Source: JAAYJK01 sp964501655 (lineage in GTDB: Bacteria; Bacillota; Syntrophomonadia; Syntrophomonadales; Syntrophomonadaceae). From it: DNA of 47,211 bases. The stretch is taken from NCBI GenBank assembly GCA_964501655.1, contig CAZCTN010000027.1:1-47211 (forward strand). The letters are read 5' to 3'. Below the pieces are notes generated by a model. It did no database searches. It was not told the DNA's origin and was given only the letters and a program-made list of their open reading frames with translations. Shown in pieces: positions 1-7,805 of this stretch. The position numbers and the translations under genes were made by a program. Positions within the stretch are counted from its first letter, which is position 1. Every line of letters begins with the position of its first letter.

Positions 1-1
1 A

Positions 2-1255
2 TTAAAAGAACTACATAGATCTTTTTCCATGTTATCTCAAGAAGAACAACGCTACGCTGAACGATTTGTACATGCTGTAGAGAATGGAAAAGCAGATTTA
101 GTTCCTGGAAAAACTTTCAGGCAGTATATTACAGATTACATGAAGGCAGACGAATATGCCAGAATTAATCGTGTTGTTAGGCGACTTGGTTGTAGCTTTA
201 ATCTTCTTCGTGAACTGTTGGAGAGAAAAGTTAATAGTAGCACTCTTGATAATTATGGTAAATTTACAGAACTTAAAAATTCGGTAAATAAGATTAAAGC
301 TAGAGAGTTTTTTAACCTTGTTCTCCGAAACGAGTATGTTGAACTTAGATTAACATTATATAGTGAAGAGTATCTCCGTTTCTTCTTGTTAAGTGGAGGA
401 CAAGATCCATACCTAAATGTGAGTGACGAAGAAATGCCTGCGCAGCCAAAGGATAAAGGATCAGAATCGGATGCACCAAATGTTGGAGTTGTTCTTACAG
501 AAAATGATTATGTTGGAAAAAAGATAGTTTCAACGGTAAAAAGTAAAACGCTGACCAACTGGTACTCTGAAAGTAAAGCAGTAGCAAGCACAGTAAAAAC
601 TGATTGTTTCGCCTATGTGGACAATAAGGTTTGTCTTGCATCTTCTCAATATATTCAACGAACTGACGAAGGGAACCTTGAATTAACTGAATATGCAAAA
701 TCTCATGAGGAAGAATGTTTCCTACAATTCATAGTAGATGAAAATGACGGGAAATTGCACTATGTGAAACTTCCCGCAGCAAAAGCAGATGTGACATTCA
801 ATTATTATGATGAGATAAGTGAAGAATTACTTACGCAATATGGACTAGTAAATGAAATGTCTAAAGAAATGCTGAATGCTATTGGGGAGGCAGAGTTTGG
901 AGATGCATTGACAAAACTTATGGATAAACATATTTGCAATTACTCGGGTAGATTGTTGAAAAGTGTAACCGGATTGGACATCAGAACCATCAGTAATATG
1001 AAAAAGGGCGAAAATCTTACTAAGCCAAATGTTATTTCTGCTTGTCTAGGAATTCATATTCCATATAGGGTAAGTGACCGAATGCTGCAATTAGCAGATT
1101 TAAGTTTAAATATGACTTCTCCTGGTAAAATAGGTGCGGATAATGAAACTTATGATATGTTGCTACATCTTAAATGGGCTACTGATTACGGGGACGTGTA
1201 TGATGAACTTAAAGAACAAAGTTTAGATTATCTAATTCATCAGCCACCATTATAA
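2..1255 (+). CDS. hsdR: C-terminal end of type I restriction subunit HsdR with a long fused C-terminal extension (5' partial)
   Basis: The frame is open to the window edge, so this is the end of a longer gene; the ATG at 29 is internal. The first ~125 residues match the HsdR C-terminal domain as I know it: LHRSFSMLSQEEQ, then YITDY, then LRFFLLSGG, which is normally close to the protein end. HsdR is the ATP-driven translocase and nuclease subunit of type I restriction enzymes; this domain contacts the methylase core. Here about 280 further residues follow after an acidic linker. They resemble a module seen in clostridial regulators and ImmA/IrrE-type proteins: a TEYAKSHEEEC stretch and a Cro-like helix-turn-helix region (TGLDIRTISNMKKGE). 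No HExxH protease motif is visible. AT-rich, unlike the prophage downstream. HsdR assignment is confident; the role of the extension is unknown. Confidence 0.75.
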   Translation, partial: LKELHRSFSMLSQEEQRYAERFVHAVENGKADLVPGKTFRQYITDYMKADEYARINRVVRRLGCSFNLLRELLERKVNSSTLDNYGKFTELKNSVNKIKAREFFNLVLRNEYVELRLTLYSEEYLRFFLLSGGQDPYLNVSDEEMPAQPKDKGSESDAPNVGVVLTENDYVGKKIVSTVKSKTLTNWYSESKAVASTVKTDCFAYVDNKVCLASSQYIQRTDEGNLELTEYAKSHEEECFLQFIVDENDGKLHYVKLPAAKADVTFNYYDEISEELLTQYGLVNEMSKEMLNAIGEAEFGDALTKLMDKHICNYSGRLLKSVTGLDIRTISNMKKGENLTKPNVISACLGIHIPYRVSDRMLQLADLSLNMTSPGKIGADNETYDMLLHLKWATDYGDVYDELKEQSLDYLIHQPPL

Positions 1256-1270
1256 GGCGATATCTTACTG

Positions 1271-1306
1271 TTTAGGCCGGATTGTATGTCCGGTCTAAAT
1301 TTTTTT
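1271..1306 (+). terminator. Rho-independent terminator after hsdR
   Basis: TTTAGGCCGGA pairs with TCCGGTCTAAA (11 bp, one G-U) around a 7-nt loop and is followed by a T run. It lies 16 nt after the hsdR stop codon. Confidence 0.85.
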
Positions 1307-1376
1307 GAAATTTTTTTGATGAACTTAATTCATCAGATATTATTTGTCGTTAGTTATAAAAGCGACTTTTATTTTT

Positions 1377-1424
1377 AAATAAGGAACAGTGCATATGAAA
1401 ATATGTACTGTTCCTTATTTTTTT
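1377..1424 (+). terminator. Second strong hairpin terminator
   Basis: AAATAAGGAACAGT and ACTGTTCCTTATTT form the base of a long, nearly perfect stem with a GAAA-type loop, followed by T residues. The arms are also A/T flanked, so it may work in both directions. It insulates the prophage left end from the hsdR operon. From 1425 to about 1490 nothing else is evident. Confidence 0.8.
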
Positions 1425-1493
1425 GTCTCAAAAAAACTATTTGCATGAAAGTGATTGCAAAATTAGTGGATTTTCAAAGTTAAGAAATAAAGA

Positions 1494-1546
1494 TTGTCCG
1501 TTATTAAGGCTTTTTGATGTTGAACTTTATTCAACGGGCAAAAAAG
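1494..1546 (+). other. Inverted repeat near the presumed prophage left end
   Basis: TTGTCCGTT (1494-1502) pairs with AACGGGCAA (1533-1541) with one wobble, and an inner TTGAA/TTCAA pair sits between them. It has no T tract and no gene. It could be part of the attachment region or of the leader RNA that follows; I cannot tell which. Confidence 0.35.
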
Positions 1547-1595
1547 CTAGAAATTATAAAATGAAATTACAAAAAAATATTTCAATGCCTGATTT

Positions 1596-1776
1596 GCAAT
1601 AAGGCAAAGGATACATATTGTCTCGCACCAGTCCGTAAGGACTGTGGCGGTGCAATAGAAGTACCCCTCCCCTTATTGCGCTCATTTTCAGGACAAAAGG
1701 GTCTGTGTACTTCTGCACAGACCAATTTTTGTATCCTTTGCCGCCAATGCAGTCCGGCGGAAAAGGATGCAAAACT
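1596..1776 (+). ncRNA. Highly structured leader RNA upstream of the sigma-like gene, with pseudoknot potential
   Basis: This 180-nt gene-free stretch holds several perfect helices. A 12-13 bp closing helix pairs GGCAAAGGATAC (1603-1614) with GTATCCTTTGCC (1731-1742). A hairpin CAGTCC-GTAA-GGACTG (1629-1644) lies inside an outer GCAC/GTGC pair. A hairpin GGTCTGTG (1700-1707)/CACAGACC (1716-1723) has a loop that, with its flank (GTACTTCT, 1707-1714), is the exact complement of AGAAGTAC at 1657-1664, so a pseudoknot is possible. A competing helix pairs GCAATAAGG (1596-1604) with CCTTATTGC (1671-1679). A small CCGCC/GGCGG stem (1741-1760) ends just before the ribosome site of the gene at 1777. 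The helices are seen directly; a riboswitch, attenuator or independent small RNA role is inference. Confidence 0.65.
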
Positions 1777-2223
1777 ATGAAAATCGATTACAAAAATGCT
1801 GACGGGAAAATTATTGAACTTGAGGTATCCGAAGATGTCGGAACCTACTATCTGGAATCAACGGAAGAAGAGAAAAAGAATGATCGAAAAAATTCACGAA
1901 GAGATCGCCATACCCCACTTGAAAAAGTCGAAGGATTTTTGTTTCAAGACACTGATGGTCATACGGTACTTATTTATAACAAACCAGAACAGCCAAAGCA
2001 CTCATTCAATCACGAAGCTCAATTTGAAGCAAAGATTGCTGGTGATGACAATATCGACAATCTACTTTCCTGCCTGAATGAACGCCAGCAGTACCTAATC
2101 CGCAAATGCTTGCTGGAAGGATGGTCATACACGGATCTTGCTATCGCTGAAGGAAAAGATGAATCTGCGATTCGCCACGCCGTAGATCGTGCCAAAAAGA
2201 AGCTTAGAAAATATCTGGAGTAA
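1777..2223 (+). CDS. Sigma-70-like HTH regulator (phage early gene)
   Basis: A 148-residue protein. The last ~60 residues form a sigma region 4-like helix-turn-helix: LNERQQYLIRKCLLEG, then WSYTDLAIAEGKDESAIRHA and a basic helix (RAKKKLRKYLE). The N-terminal half is acidic and has no recognised domain. The start at 1777 is chosen because AAAAGGATGC lies upstream; an in-frame ATG at 1705 falls inside the structured leader. Such small sigma-like proteins occur at the head of early operons in clostridial prophages and mobile elements, and probably direct or tune early transcription. The stop codon overlaps the first copy of the three-copy leader element. Promoter specificity is unknown. Confidence 0.7.
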   Translation: MKIDYKNADGKIIELEVSEDVGTYYLESTEEEKKNDRKNSRRDRHTPLEKVEGFLFQDTDGHTVLIYNKPEQPKHSFNHEAQFEAKIAGDDNIDNLLSCLNERQQYLIRKCLLEGWSYTDLAIAEGKDESAIRHAVDRAKKKLRKYLE

Positions 2224-2305
2224 TACCGTCCGATTCGGTCCTTTCTCCTGGCTTACATCAGAAGGTACAAACAAAACCAGCCTTCAGAAAGGCAAGGTGT
2301 TTCAC
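2223..2305 (+). promoter_or_regulatory. Leader element copy 1 (before the 74-aa early gene)
   Basis: ATACCGTCCGATT at 2223-2235 is followed by a GAAGG...CCTTC hairpin and then the start codon at 2306. Copies 2 and 3 share the 13-nt block, the hairpin and the distance to the start (83, 79 and 76 nt). This copy is the most diverged; AATACC at its start can pair, with one G-U, with GGTGTT just before the start codon. Possibly the DUF2800 RNA motif reported upstream of such phage genes, but I could not compare models. Confidence 0.6.
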
Positions 2306-2530
2306 ATGAGACACACACTCAGAATTAGTGTTTCAAAAGAACCGCCGGGCGGAGGTATCTTCGGCTGTAAGCATGTCACCGTTCGTGAGAGACTGCTGCG
2401 TCTCCTGTTGGGTGACAAGCGAAGGCTGACGGTCATTGTCCCCGGCGACAGTGTGAAAGTGCTGTCTATTATCGAGGAGGGAGGTGAGGACCTTGAACAA
2501 AACCAAGTTGCTGCTGGATGTAGCGGCTAA
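2306..2530 (+). CDS. Small conserved clostridial phage protein, function unknown
   Basis: A 74-residue protein starting MRHTLRISVSKEPPGGG, a type I recognise from the early operons of clostridial prophages; it has no assigned function. It contains a central basic stretch (VRERLLRLLLGDKRR) and a short beta-like segment (LTVIVPGDSVKVLSI). It lies directly after leader element copy 1. Its 3' end overlaps the next gene by about 38 nt, which suggests translational coupling. A longer in-frame reading from 2189 would run through the sigma-like gene and the leader, so the ATG at 2306 is preferred. Nucleic-acid binding is possible from charge alone, but this is a guess. Confidence 0.65.
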   Translation: MRHTLRISVSKEPPGGGIFGCKHVTVRERLLRLLLGDKRRLTVIVPGDSVKVLSIIEEGGEDLEQNQVAAGCSG

Positions 2531-2816
2531 CCTGAGTAATCTGGCAGATAGCATTTGGGCTGTGGCAGAAGAGATGGCGGGTAACGAACCTGCCGAAGAG
2601 GTTCAAACTGAAAGGCAGGTAACAGCAAAGGAAGTAAAGCCTACGACAAAGACGGTAACGCTGGAGCAAGTCAGAGCGGCGCTGGCTGACAAGAGCCAGC
2701 AAGGATTTACGGCTGATATTAGGACTTTGCTGGAAAAGTACGGCGCGCCGAAACTAAGCCAAATTGACCCTACAAAATATGCGGCACTATTGGCAGACGC
2801 GGAGGGTCTGAAATGA
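2493..2816 (+). CDS. Small phage protein upstream of the DUF2800 nuclease
   Basis: A 107-residue protein with a likely TTG start at 2493, four bases after a strong GGAGGTGAG. An upstream GTG at 2484 lies within that ribosome site and is less likely. The N-terminus (NKTKLLLDVAANLSNLADSI) is helical. The C-terminal ~45 residues (VTLEQVRAALADKS, then FTADIRTLLEKYG and IDPTKYAALLADAE) form a compact helical unit common in phage proteins of this position, sometimes mislabelled rRNA biogenesis protein rrp5. The stop overlaps the next start (ATGA at 2813). The constant position next to DUF2800 suggests a partner in DNA replication or recombination; no direct evidence. Confidence 0.7.
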   Translation: MNKTKLLLDVAANLSNLADSIWAVAEEMAGNEPAEEVQTERQVTAKEVKPTTKTVTLEQVRAALADKSQQGFTADIRTLLEKYGAPKLSQIDPTKYAALLADAEGLK

Positions 2817-3952
2817 GGGGAGATAAACAACACGCCCTGCTGTCGGCATCTGGCGCGTATCGCTGGATGAACTGCACTCCATCGGCACGGTTGGAACAGG
2901 AGTTCGAAGACAGCAGCGGGGAATCCGCCGCGGAAGGGACTGCCGCACACGCCCTTGCGGAACATAAGCTGCGACGGGTGCTAAAGATGCGTTCTAAGAA
3001 GCCCATTTCTAAATACGATTCTGACGAAATGGACAGCTACACGAACGGCTATGTGGAATTTATCCAGGAACTCATCACCCAGGCAAAGCAGGAATGCAGT
3101 GACCCGGTCGTGCTGATCGAGCAGCGCCTGGACTTCTCTAAATACGTGCAGAGCGGTTTCGGTACTGGGGACTGCCTGATTATCGCGGATGGGACGCTCC
3201 ACATAATTGACCTTAAGTATGGCCAGGGCGTTTTAGTGGAAGCAGAGGACAATCCCCAGATGAAGTTGTATGCACTCGGGGCCTTGGAACTATTTGACGG
3301 CATATACGACATCAACACGGTATCCATGACCATTTATCAGCCCCGGCGTGAAAACGTTAGCACCCATACGGTGTTCAAGGAATCGTTATACGAGTGGGCA
3401 GAGGAAACCCTCAAACCAACAGCAGAGCTGGCTTTTAAAGGTGAAGGTGAGTACGCTCCCGGTGAACATTGCCAGTTTTGCCGGGCGGCAGTGAAGTGCC
3501 GCGCACGTGCTGAGGAGAAATTGAACCTCGCCCGATTCGAATTCGCCTTGCCACCATTGCTTACGGACGAGGAGATCGAGGAAATTCTCGCTCTGCTGGA
3601 TGATCTTACCTCATGGGCTAACGAAATCAAGGCTTATGCTTTGGAGGCGGCGGTCAGCCACGGTAAGGAGTGGCACGGTTTCAAACTGGTAGAGGGACGC
3701 TCTAACCGCAGATATGCCAACGAGGAAGCTGTTGCAGAAGCGGCCAAGGCGGCGGGATATCGCGACATCTACCGCCAGAGCCTTATTACTCTCACCGAGA
3801 TGGAAGCGTTGCTTGGTAAAAAGCGGTTTGTTGAGGTTCTTGGGGAGTTAGTTATCAAGCCGCAGGGTAAGCCCACTCTTGTACCTATTTCAGACAAGCG
3901 CCCGGCGATTGCATCCTCTGCAAAAGCTGATTTCGGAGAGGTGGCACAGTGA
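2813..3952 (+). CDS. DUF2800 protein: RecB/Cas4-like PD-(D/E)XK nuclease with probable 4Fe-4S cluster
   Basis: A 379-residue protein of the DUF2800 family. Nuclease-fold residues are visible: H46 (AAHALAE), E103 (IEQRL), D120 (GTGD), D133-L-K135 followed by YG, and the QMKLYALG helix near 150. Cysteines C21, C220, C223 and C229 are arranged as in the Fe-S nucleases AddB and Cas4, with one at the N-terminus and three near the C-terminal side. The likely role is 5'- or end-processing of DNA during phage recombination or replication. Next to DUF2815 (single-strand binding) and a polymerase, it fits an exonuclease plus annealing/SSB pair. The residue after the last cysteine begins a long helical C-terminal domain (230-379) of unknown role. 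Confidence 0.85.
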   Translation: MRGDKQHALLSASGAYRWMNCTPSARLEQEFEDSSGESAAEGTAAHALAEHKLRRVLKMRSKKPISKYDSDEMDSYTNGYVEFIQELITQAKQECSDPVVLIEQRLDFSKYVQSGFGTGDCLIIADGTLHIIDLKYGQGVLVEAEDNPQMKLYALGALELFDGIYDINTVSMTIYQPRRENVSTHTVFKESLYEWAEETLKPTAELAFKGEGEYAPGEHCQFCRAAVKCRARAEEKLNLARFEFALPPLLTDEEIEEILALLDDLTSWANEIKAYALEAAVSHGKEWHGFKLVEGRSNRRYANEEAVAEAAKAAGYRDIYRQSLITLTEMEALLGKKRFVEVLGELVIKPQGKPTLVPISDKRPAIASSAKADFGEVAQ

Positions 3953-4005
3953 AAGATGTCTGTCTCACAAAAGGTTAATTTGAATAAATTATAGGAGGAA
4001 AAGAA

Positions 4006-4569
4006 ATGTCAAATAAAGCTAATCGTTATTCTAACCCATGTAAAGTTGTAACTGGTGTTGTGCGTCTGAGTTATGCGAATTTATGGGAACCAAAATCAAT
4101 TCAAGGCGGAACCCCAAAGTACAGCGTTTCTCTTATCATACCCAAAAGTGACATAAAGACGCTCACAGCCATTAATAAGGCTGTTGATGCAGCTATTGAA
4201 GAAGGCAAAGGCAAGTTTGGTGGCAAGATTCCGAACAAAGCTGCGCTGAAACTACCACTCCGCGACGGGGATATTGATCGCCCAGATGATGAGGCATATG
4301 AAAACAGCTATTTCGTCAATGCAAATTCCACTACTGCGCCCCAGATTGTTGACTTGGAAGTGGAACCTGTAATCGACCACTCGAGGATATACTCCGGTGT
4401 TTATGCCCGGGTCAGCATTAATTTTTATGCCTTTAACTCTAACGGCAATAAAGGCATTGCCTGTGGTCTTGGAAATGTGCAATTGGTGCGCGATGGCGAA
4501 CCACTGGGTGGTAGAACAAATGCCGCTGATGATTTTGCCACCGATGTGAACGACGATTTCTTGTCATGA
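4006..4569 (+). CDS. DUF2815 protein, probable phage single-stranded DNA-binding protein
   Basis: A 187-residue protein. The N-terminus (VVTGVVRLSYANLWEP), then SVSLIIPKSD, VNANSTTAPQIVD and a C-terminal KGIACGLGNVQLVRDGEPLGG segment are typical of DUF2815, a family with an OB-like fold placed with phage ssDNA-binding proteins. The acidic tail (DDFATDVNDDFLS) resembles the acidic tails that recruit partners in SSBs. An AGGAGG precedes the ATG at 4006. It overlaps the polymerase gene by 4 nt (ATGA), so the two are probably coupled. Likely acts at the phage replication fork with the polymerase and the upstream nuclease. Confidence 0.8.
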   Translation: MSNKANRYSNPCKVVTGVVRLSYANLWEPKSIQGGTPKYSVSLIIPKSDIKTLTAINKAVDAAIEEGKGKFGGKIPNKAALKLPLRDGDIDRPDDEAYENSYFVNANSTTAPQIVDLEVEPVIDHSRIYSGVYARVSINFYAFNSNGNKGIACGLGNVQLVRDGEPLGGRTNAADDFATDVNDDFLS

Positions 4570-6500
4570 ATACGTTAAATATTGACCTGGAAACATTCAG
4601 TAGTGTGGACCTCGCCAAAAGCGGGGTCTATCGCTATGCTGAGTCACCAGATTTTGAAATTCTTTTTTTCGGATACAGCATTAACGGCGGAGCAGTCAAA
4701 GTTATTGATCTGGCCAGAGGAGATAATTTGCCGGATGAGATCTGTAGCGCCCTTTTAGATGAATCTGTTGTCAAATGGGCTTATAATGCGCAGTTTGAAC
4801 GCGTATGTCTATCTAGATATCTTAGTCAATGGTTAAAGCCGGATTCCTGGCGCTGTACGATGGTGTGGGCGGCATACATGGGACTTCCGCTTTCTCTGGA
4901 GGATGCGGGTGCGGTACTTGGACTGGAGAAGCAGAAGCTGAAAGAAGGAAAAGACCTCATCCGATATTTCTCTGTTCCCTGCAAACCTACCAAGGCAAAC
5001 GGGGGCCGTACACGCAATCTTCCCATCGATGCACCAGACAAGTGGGATCAATTCAAAGCTTATAACTTCCGGGATGTGGAAACCGAAATAGCGATTCAGG
5101 CACGGCTCCAGAAGTTCCCCGTACCGGAGGACGAGTGGCAGAACTACATTCTTGATCAGCATATCAACGACCGGGGCATCCAGCTGGACATGGATCTGGT
5201 CATAGAAGCAATCCAATGCGATGAGCGGTCGAGGGATGAACTTACCCGGCTGATGAAGGAAATAACCGCGCTGGACAATCCCAACTCGGTCACCCAGATG
5301 AAGGAATGGCTGGCTGACCACGGTATGGAAACCGATACGCTTGGGAAGGCGGCAGTGAAGGAACTCTTGAAAACAGCGCCGGAACCCCTCGGACAGGTTC
5401 TGGAACTGCGGCAGTCACTTGCCAAGTCCAGCCTGAAGAAATATACGGCGATGGAGAACGCCGTCTGCAAAGACGGAAGAGCAAGAGGGCTTTTGCAGTT
5501 TTATGGCGCAAACCGAACTGGGCGCTGGGCGGGAAGGTTGATTCAGGTGCAAAACCTGCCCCAAAACCATCTACCTGATTTAGCACAGGCTCGAAGTCTT
5601 GTTAAAAGCGGCGATTTTGAAATGCTGGAAGCCCTCTACGATTACGTTCCCAGCATCCTATCTGAACTAATCCGCACAGCCTTCGTGCCCAAGCCGGGCT
5701 TCGAGTTCATCGTGGCCGACTTCTCTGCGATTGAAGCCAGGGTTATTGCATGGCTCGCAGGTGAGACATGGCGTAATGAGGTATTTGCTACCCATGGCAA
5801 GATTTATGAAGCGTCGGCAAGCCAAATGTTCCATGTCCCCATTGAAGAAATCACAAAGGGCAGCCCACTTAGGCAGAAGGGTAAGATTGCGGAACTTGCC
5901 CTCGGGTATGGCGGCTCTGCAGGGGCACTGAAGGCGATGGGCGCGCTCGAGATGGGTGTTTTCGAGGAGGAACTCCAGCCACTGGTTAATGCTTGGAGAA
6001 ACGCCAATCCAAAAATCGTGCAGCTCTGGTGGAAAGTGGATAAGGCGGCCATGACAGCAGTCATAGAGCGAACCACAACCGAGACCAATGGCATCCGCTT
6101 TAAATATAAAAGCGGGATGCTGTTTATAACCCTACCATCTGGTAGACAGCTTGCCTACGTGAAACCGAGAATCGGGCAGAACCGCTTCGGCGGAGAGGCG
6201 GTCACCTATGAGGGCATCGGGGCTGCAAAGAAGTGGGAGCGCATCGAATCCTACGGTCCCAAGTTCGTAGAGAACATAGTGCAGGCAATTTCCCGCGACA
6301 TCCTCTGCTACGCAATGCGGCGGCTGGATGCTCTGTGCTGGCCCATCGTGATGCACGTTCATGATGAGGTTGTGATTGAAGCACCTGCTCAAGCATCCGT
6401 AGATGAAATCTGTACCGTCATGGGCGAAACCCCGCCCTGGGCAGAGGGACTTCTGCTCCGTGCCGATGGCTTCATGTGCCCATTTTATAAAAAAGATTAA
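4566..6500 (+). CDS. Family A (Pol I-like) phage DNA polymerase with 3'-5' exonuclease domain
   Basis: A 644-residue enzyme. Exonuclease motif I is NIDLETFSS at residues 5-13 (D7, E9), and an exonuclease domain runs to about 190. The polymerase domain shows motif A, VADFSAIEARVIAWLAGE (about 382-399), motif B, RQKGKIAELALGYGG (about 436-450), and motif C, VHDEVVIEA (about 597-605), with all catalytic acids present. There is no 5'-3' exonuclease domain, as is usual for clostridial phage enzymes of this size. It would synthesise phage DNA with the primase/helicase encoded at 7786. It overlaps the DUF2815 gene at its start. Confidence 0.92.
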   Translation: MNTLNIDLETFSSVDLAKSGVYRYAESPDFEILFFGYSINGGAVKVIDLARGDNLPDEICSALLDESVVKWAYNAQFERVCLSRYLSQWLKPDSWRCTMVWAAYMGLPLSLEDAGAVLGLEKQKLKEGKDLIRYFSVPCKPTKANGGRTRNLPIDAPDKWDQFKAYNFRDVETEIAIQARLQKFPVPEDEWQNYILDQHINDRGIQLDMDLVIEAIQCDERSRDELTRLMKEITALDNPNSVTQMKEWLADHGMETDTLGKAAVKELLKTAPEPLGQVLELRQSLAKSSLKKYTAMENAVCKDGRARGLLQFYGANRTGRWAGRLIQVQNLPQNHLPDLAQARSLVKSGDFEMLEALYDYVPSILSELIRTAFVPKPGFEFIVADFSAIEARVIAWLAGETWRNEVFATHGKIYEASASQMFHVPIEEITKGSPLRQKGKIAELALGYGGSAGALKAMGALEMGVFEEELQPLVNAWRNANPKIVQLWWKVDKAAMTAVIERTTTETNGIRFKYKSGMLFITLPSGRQLAYVKPRIGQNRFGGEAVTYEGIGAAKKWERIESYGPKFVENIVQAISRDILCYAMRRLDALCWPIVMHVHDEVVIEAPAQASVDEICTVMGETPPWAEGLLLRADGFMCPFYKKD

Positions 6501-6513
6501 AAAATATTTCATG

Positions 6514-6592
6514 ATACCGTCCGATTTGTCGTCCGCAGGTGGATTATACCGAAGGCCATAAAAATTGAGCCTTCGGAAAGGACGAAATCCAT
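6514..6592 (+). promoter_or_regulatory. Leader element copy 2 (before the antirepressor gene)
   Basis: ATACCGTCCGATT (6514-6526), GTGG, TTATACC and a perfect 8-bp hairpin CCGAAGGC/GCCTTCGG precede the start at 6593. CGTCC inside the conserved block can pair with GGACG just downstream of the hairpin, which would cover the AAAGGA ribosome site. Over its first 44 nt it is roughly 80-85% identical to copy 3 by eye. Confidence 0.75.
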
Positions 6593-7378
6593 ATGAACAA
6601 ACTGCAGGTATTCTCCTACGAAGGGAAAGAGGTCAGAACCATCCAGAGGGACGGCGAAACCTGGTGGGTTCTGAAGGACGTATGCGATGTGTTGGGACTC
6701 AGCAATGCTCGCATGATTGCCGACCGGCTTGACGAGGATGATGTAAGTCTGGCTTACGTCACCGACAGCATGGGTAGGCAGCAGCAAACCAACATCGTCA
6801 ACGAGAGCGGGCTTTATAATGTTATCCTGCGCTCTGACAAACCCGAAGCCAAGAAGTTCAAACGCTGGGTTACCCATGAGGTGCTTCCTCAAATCCGCAG
6901 GCATGGTGCTTACATTACTACCTCCAAACTGGAGGAAATCATGAACGACCCTGACTCCTGGATTAAGCTTTTAACCGCCCTCAAAGAGGAACGCCAGGAA
7001 AAGGAGCGGCTTAAGCTTCAGGCCACCCAGGATAAGCCCAAGGTGGTATTTGCCGATGCTGTATCCGTATCGGAAGGTACCATCCTTATTGGCGAACTGG
7101 CAAAAATCCTCAAGGGGAACGGCATTGAAATTGGTCAGAACCGTCTGTTTGAAAGGCTCCGTCAGGATGGCTTCCTTATCAAGCGCAAAGGCACCGATTA
7201 TAACGCGCCGACCCAGAAGGCGATGGAACTGGGGCTGTTTAGAGTCAAGGAAACCGCCATCACCCATTCGGACGGCCATGTCACCATTTCCAAGACCACC
7301 AAGGTGACCGGCAAAGGCCAGCAATATTTTATAAACTATTTTCTCGGCGGAGGTATGAATGACAATGGACAGGTGTAA
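6593..7378 (+). CDS. Phage antirepressor: Bro-N plus KilAC (ANT) domains
   Basis: A 261-residue protein. Residues 1-105 are a Bro-N domain: LQVFSYEGKEVRTI, WWVLKDVCDVLGLSNAR, ESGLYNVILRSDKPEA, then FKRWVTHEVLPQIRRHG. After a charged linker, residues ~150-258 form an ANT/KilAC domain (LAKILKGNGIEIGQNRLFERLR, then a TGKGQQYFINYF ending). Such proteins bind DNA or a repressor and help switch to lytic growth. It is placed inside the replication module, behind leader copy 2, rather than beside a CI repressor; none was found in the window. It overlaps the next gene by 20 nt. Confidence 0.88.
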   Translation: MNKLQVFSYEGKEVRTIQRDGETWWVLKDVCDVLGLSNARMIADRLDEDDVSLAYVTDSMGRQQQTNIVNESGLYNVILRSDKPEAKKFKRWVTHEVLPQIRRHGAYITTSKLEEIMNDPDSWIKLLTALKEERQEKERLKLQATQDKPKVVFADAVSVSEGTILIGELAKILKGNGIEIGQNRLFERLRQDGFLIKRKGTDYNAPTQKAMELGLFRVKETAITHSDGHVTISKTTKVTGKGQQYFINYFLGGGMNDNGQV

Positions 7379-7805
7379 AAGTGAAGGTTATCCCGGCTCC
7401 ACCGGTGCCGAAGCCCTAACCAATGTGGCGCGGGATGAAAAAGCAGAAGTAAAGCCGTACCGCCCCCTGGTTTACATTTGCTCTCCTTTTGCAGGGGACA
7501 TCGAATACAACATTATCCGTGCGCGGGGTTATTGCCGGTTTGCGGTCAGCGAGGGGTATATCCCCCTTGCACCGCATCTTCACTATCCGCAGTTCATGGA
7601 TGACTTTGATAAGGAAAGCCGTGAACTTGGGTTGTCTTTTGCCCTAATTCTACTTGCTAAATGCGAGGCGGTTTGGGTATTCGGCGACCGAATATCAGAT
7701 GGGATGGCAAGGGAAATCGCCAAAGCCAAAAAACTAACGATTCCTATACGATTCTTCAACGAAAAATGCGAGGAGGTAATGCGGCATGAAAATAGCGGTC
7801 GGTAA
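7359..7805 (+). CDS. DUF4406-type protein, nucleoside 2-deoxyribosyltransferase-like fold
   Basis: A 148-residue protein. YICSPFAGDIEYNIIRARGYC (near 37-57) is the family's N-terminal signature, followed by PLAPHLHYPQF and then AVWVFGDRISDGMAREIAKAKK and IPIRFF. This is the Rossmann-like fold of DUF4406 and nucleoside 2-deoxyribosyltransferase relatives, common in phage replication regions. A role in nucleotide salvage or base modification is possible but unproven. The start at 7359 overlaps the antirepressor end, with GGCGGAGG upstream. The first ~30 residues look unstructured. It overlaps the primase/helicase gene by 20 nt. Confidence 0.75.
   Translation: MTMDRCKSEGYPGSTGAEALTNVARDEKAEVKPYRPLVYICSPFAGDIEYNIIRARGYCRFAVSEGYIPLAPHLHYPQFMDDFDKESRELGLSFALILLAKCEAVWVFGDRISDGMAREIAKAKKLTIPIRFFNEKCEEVMRHENSGR

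Noticed and set aside
1625..1742. CRISPR-like or integron-like repeat explanation for the repeated words near the sigma-like gene
   Set aside because: All repeats are inverted, not direct, and there is no spacer periodicity; RNA folding explains them better.
3049..6512. Several long - strand open frames opposite the DUF2800, polymerase and other phage genes
   Set aside because: They are antisense to strongly supported genes, lack ribosome sites and have low-complexity, serine- or arginine-rich translations.
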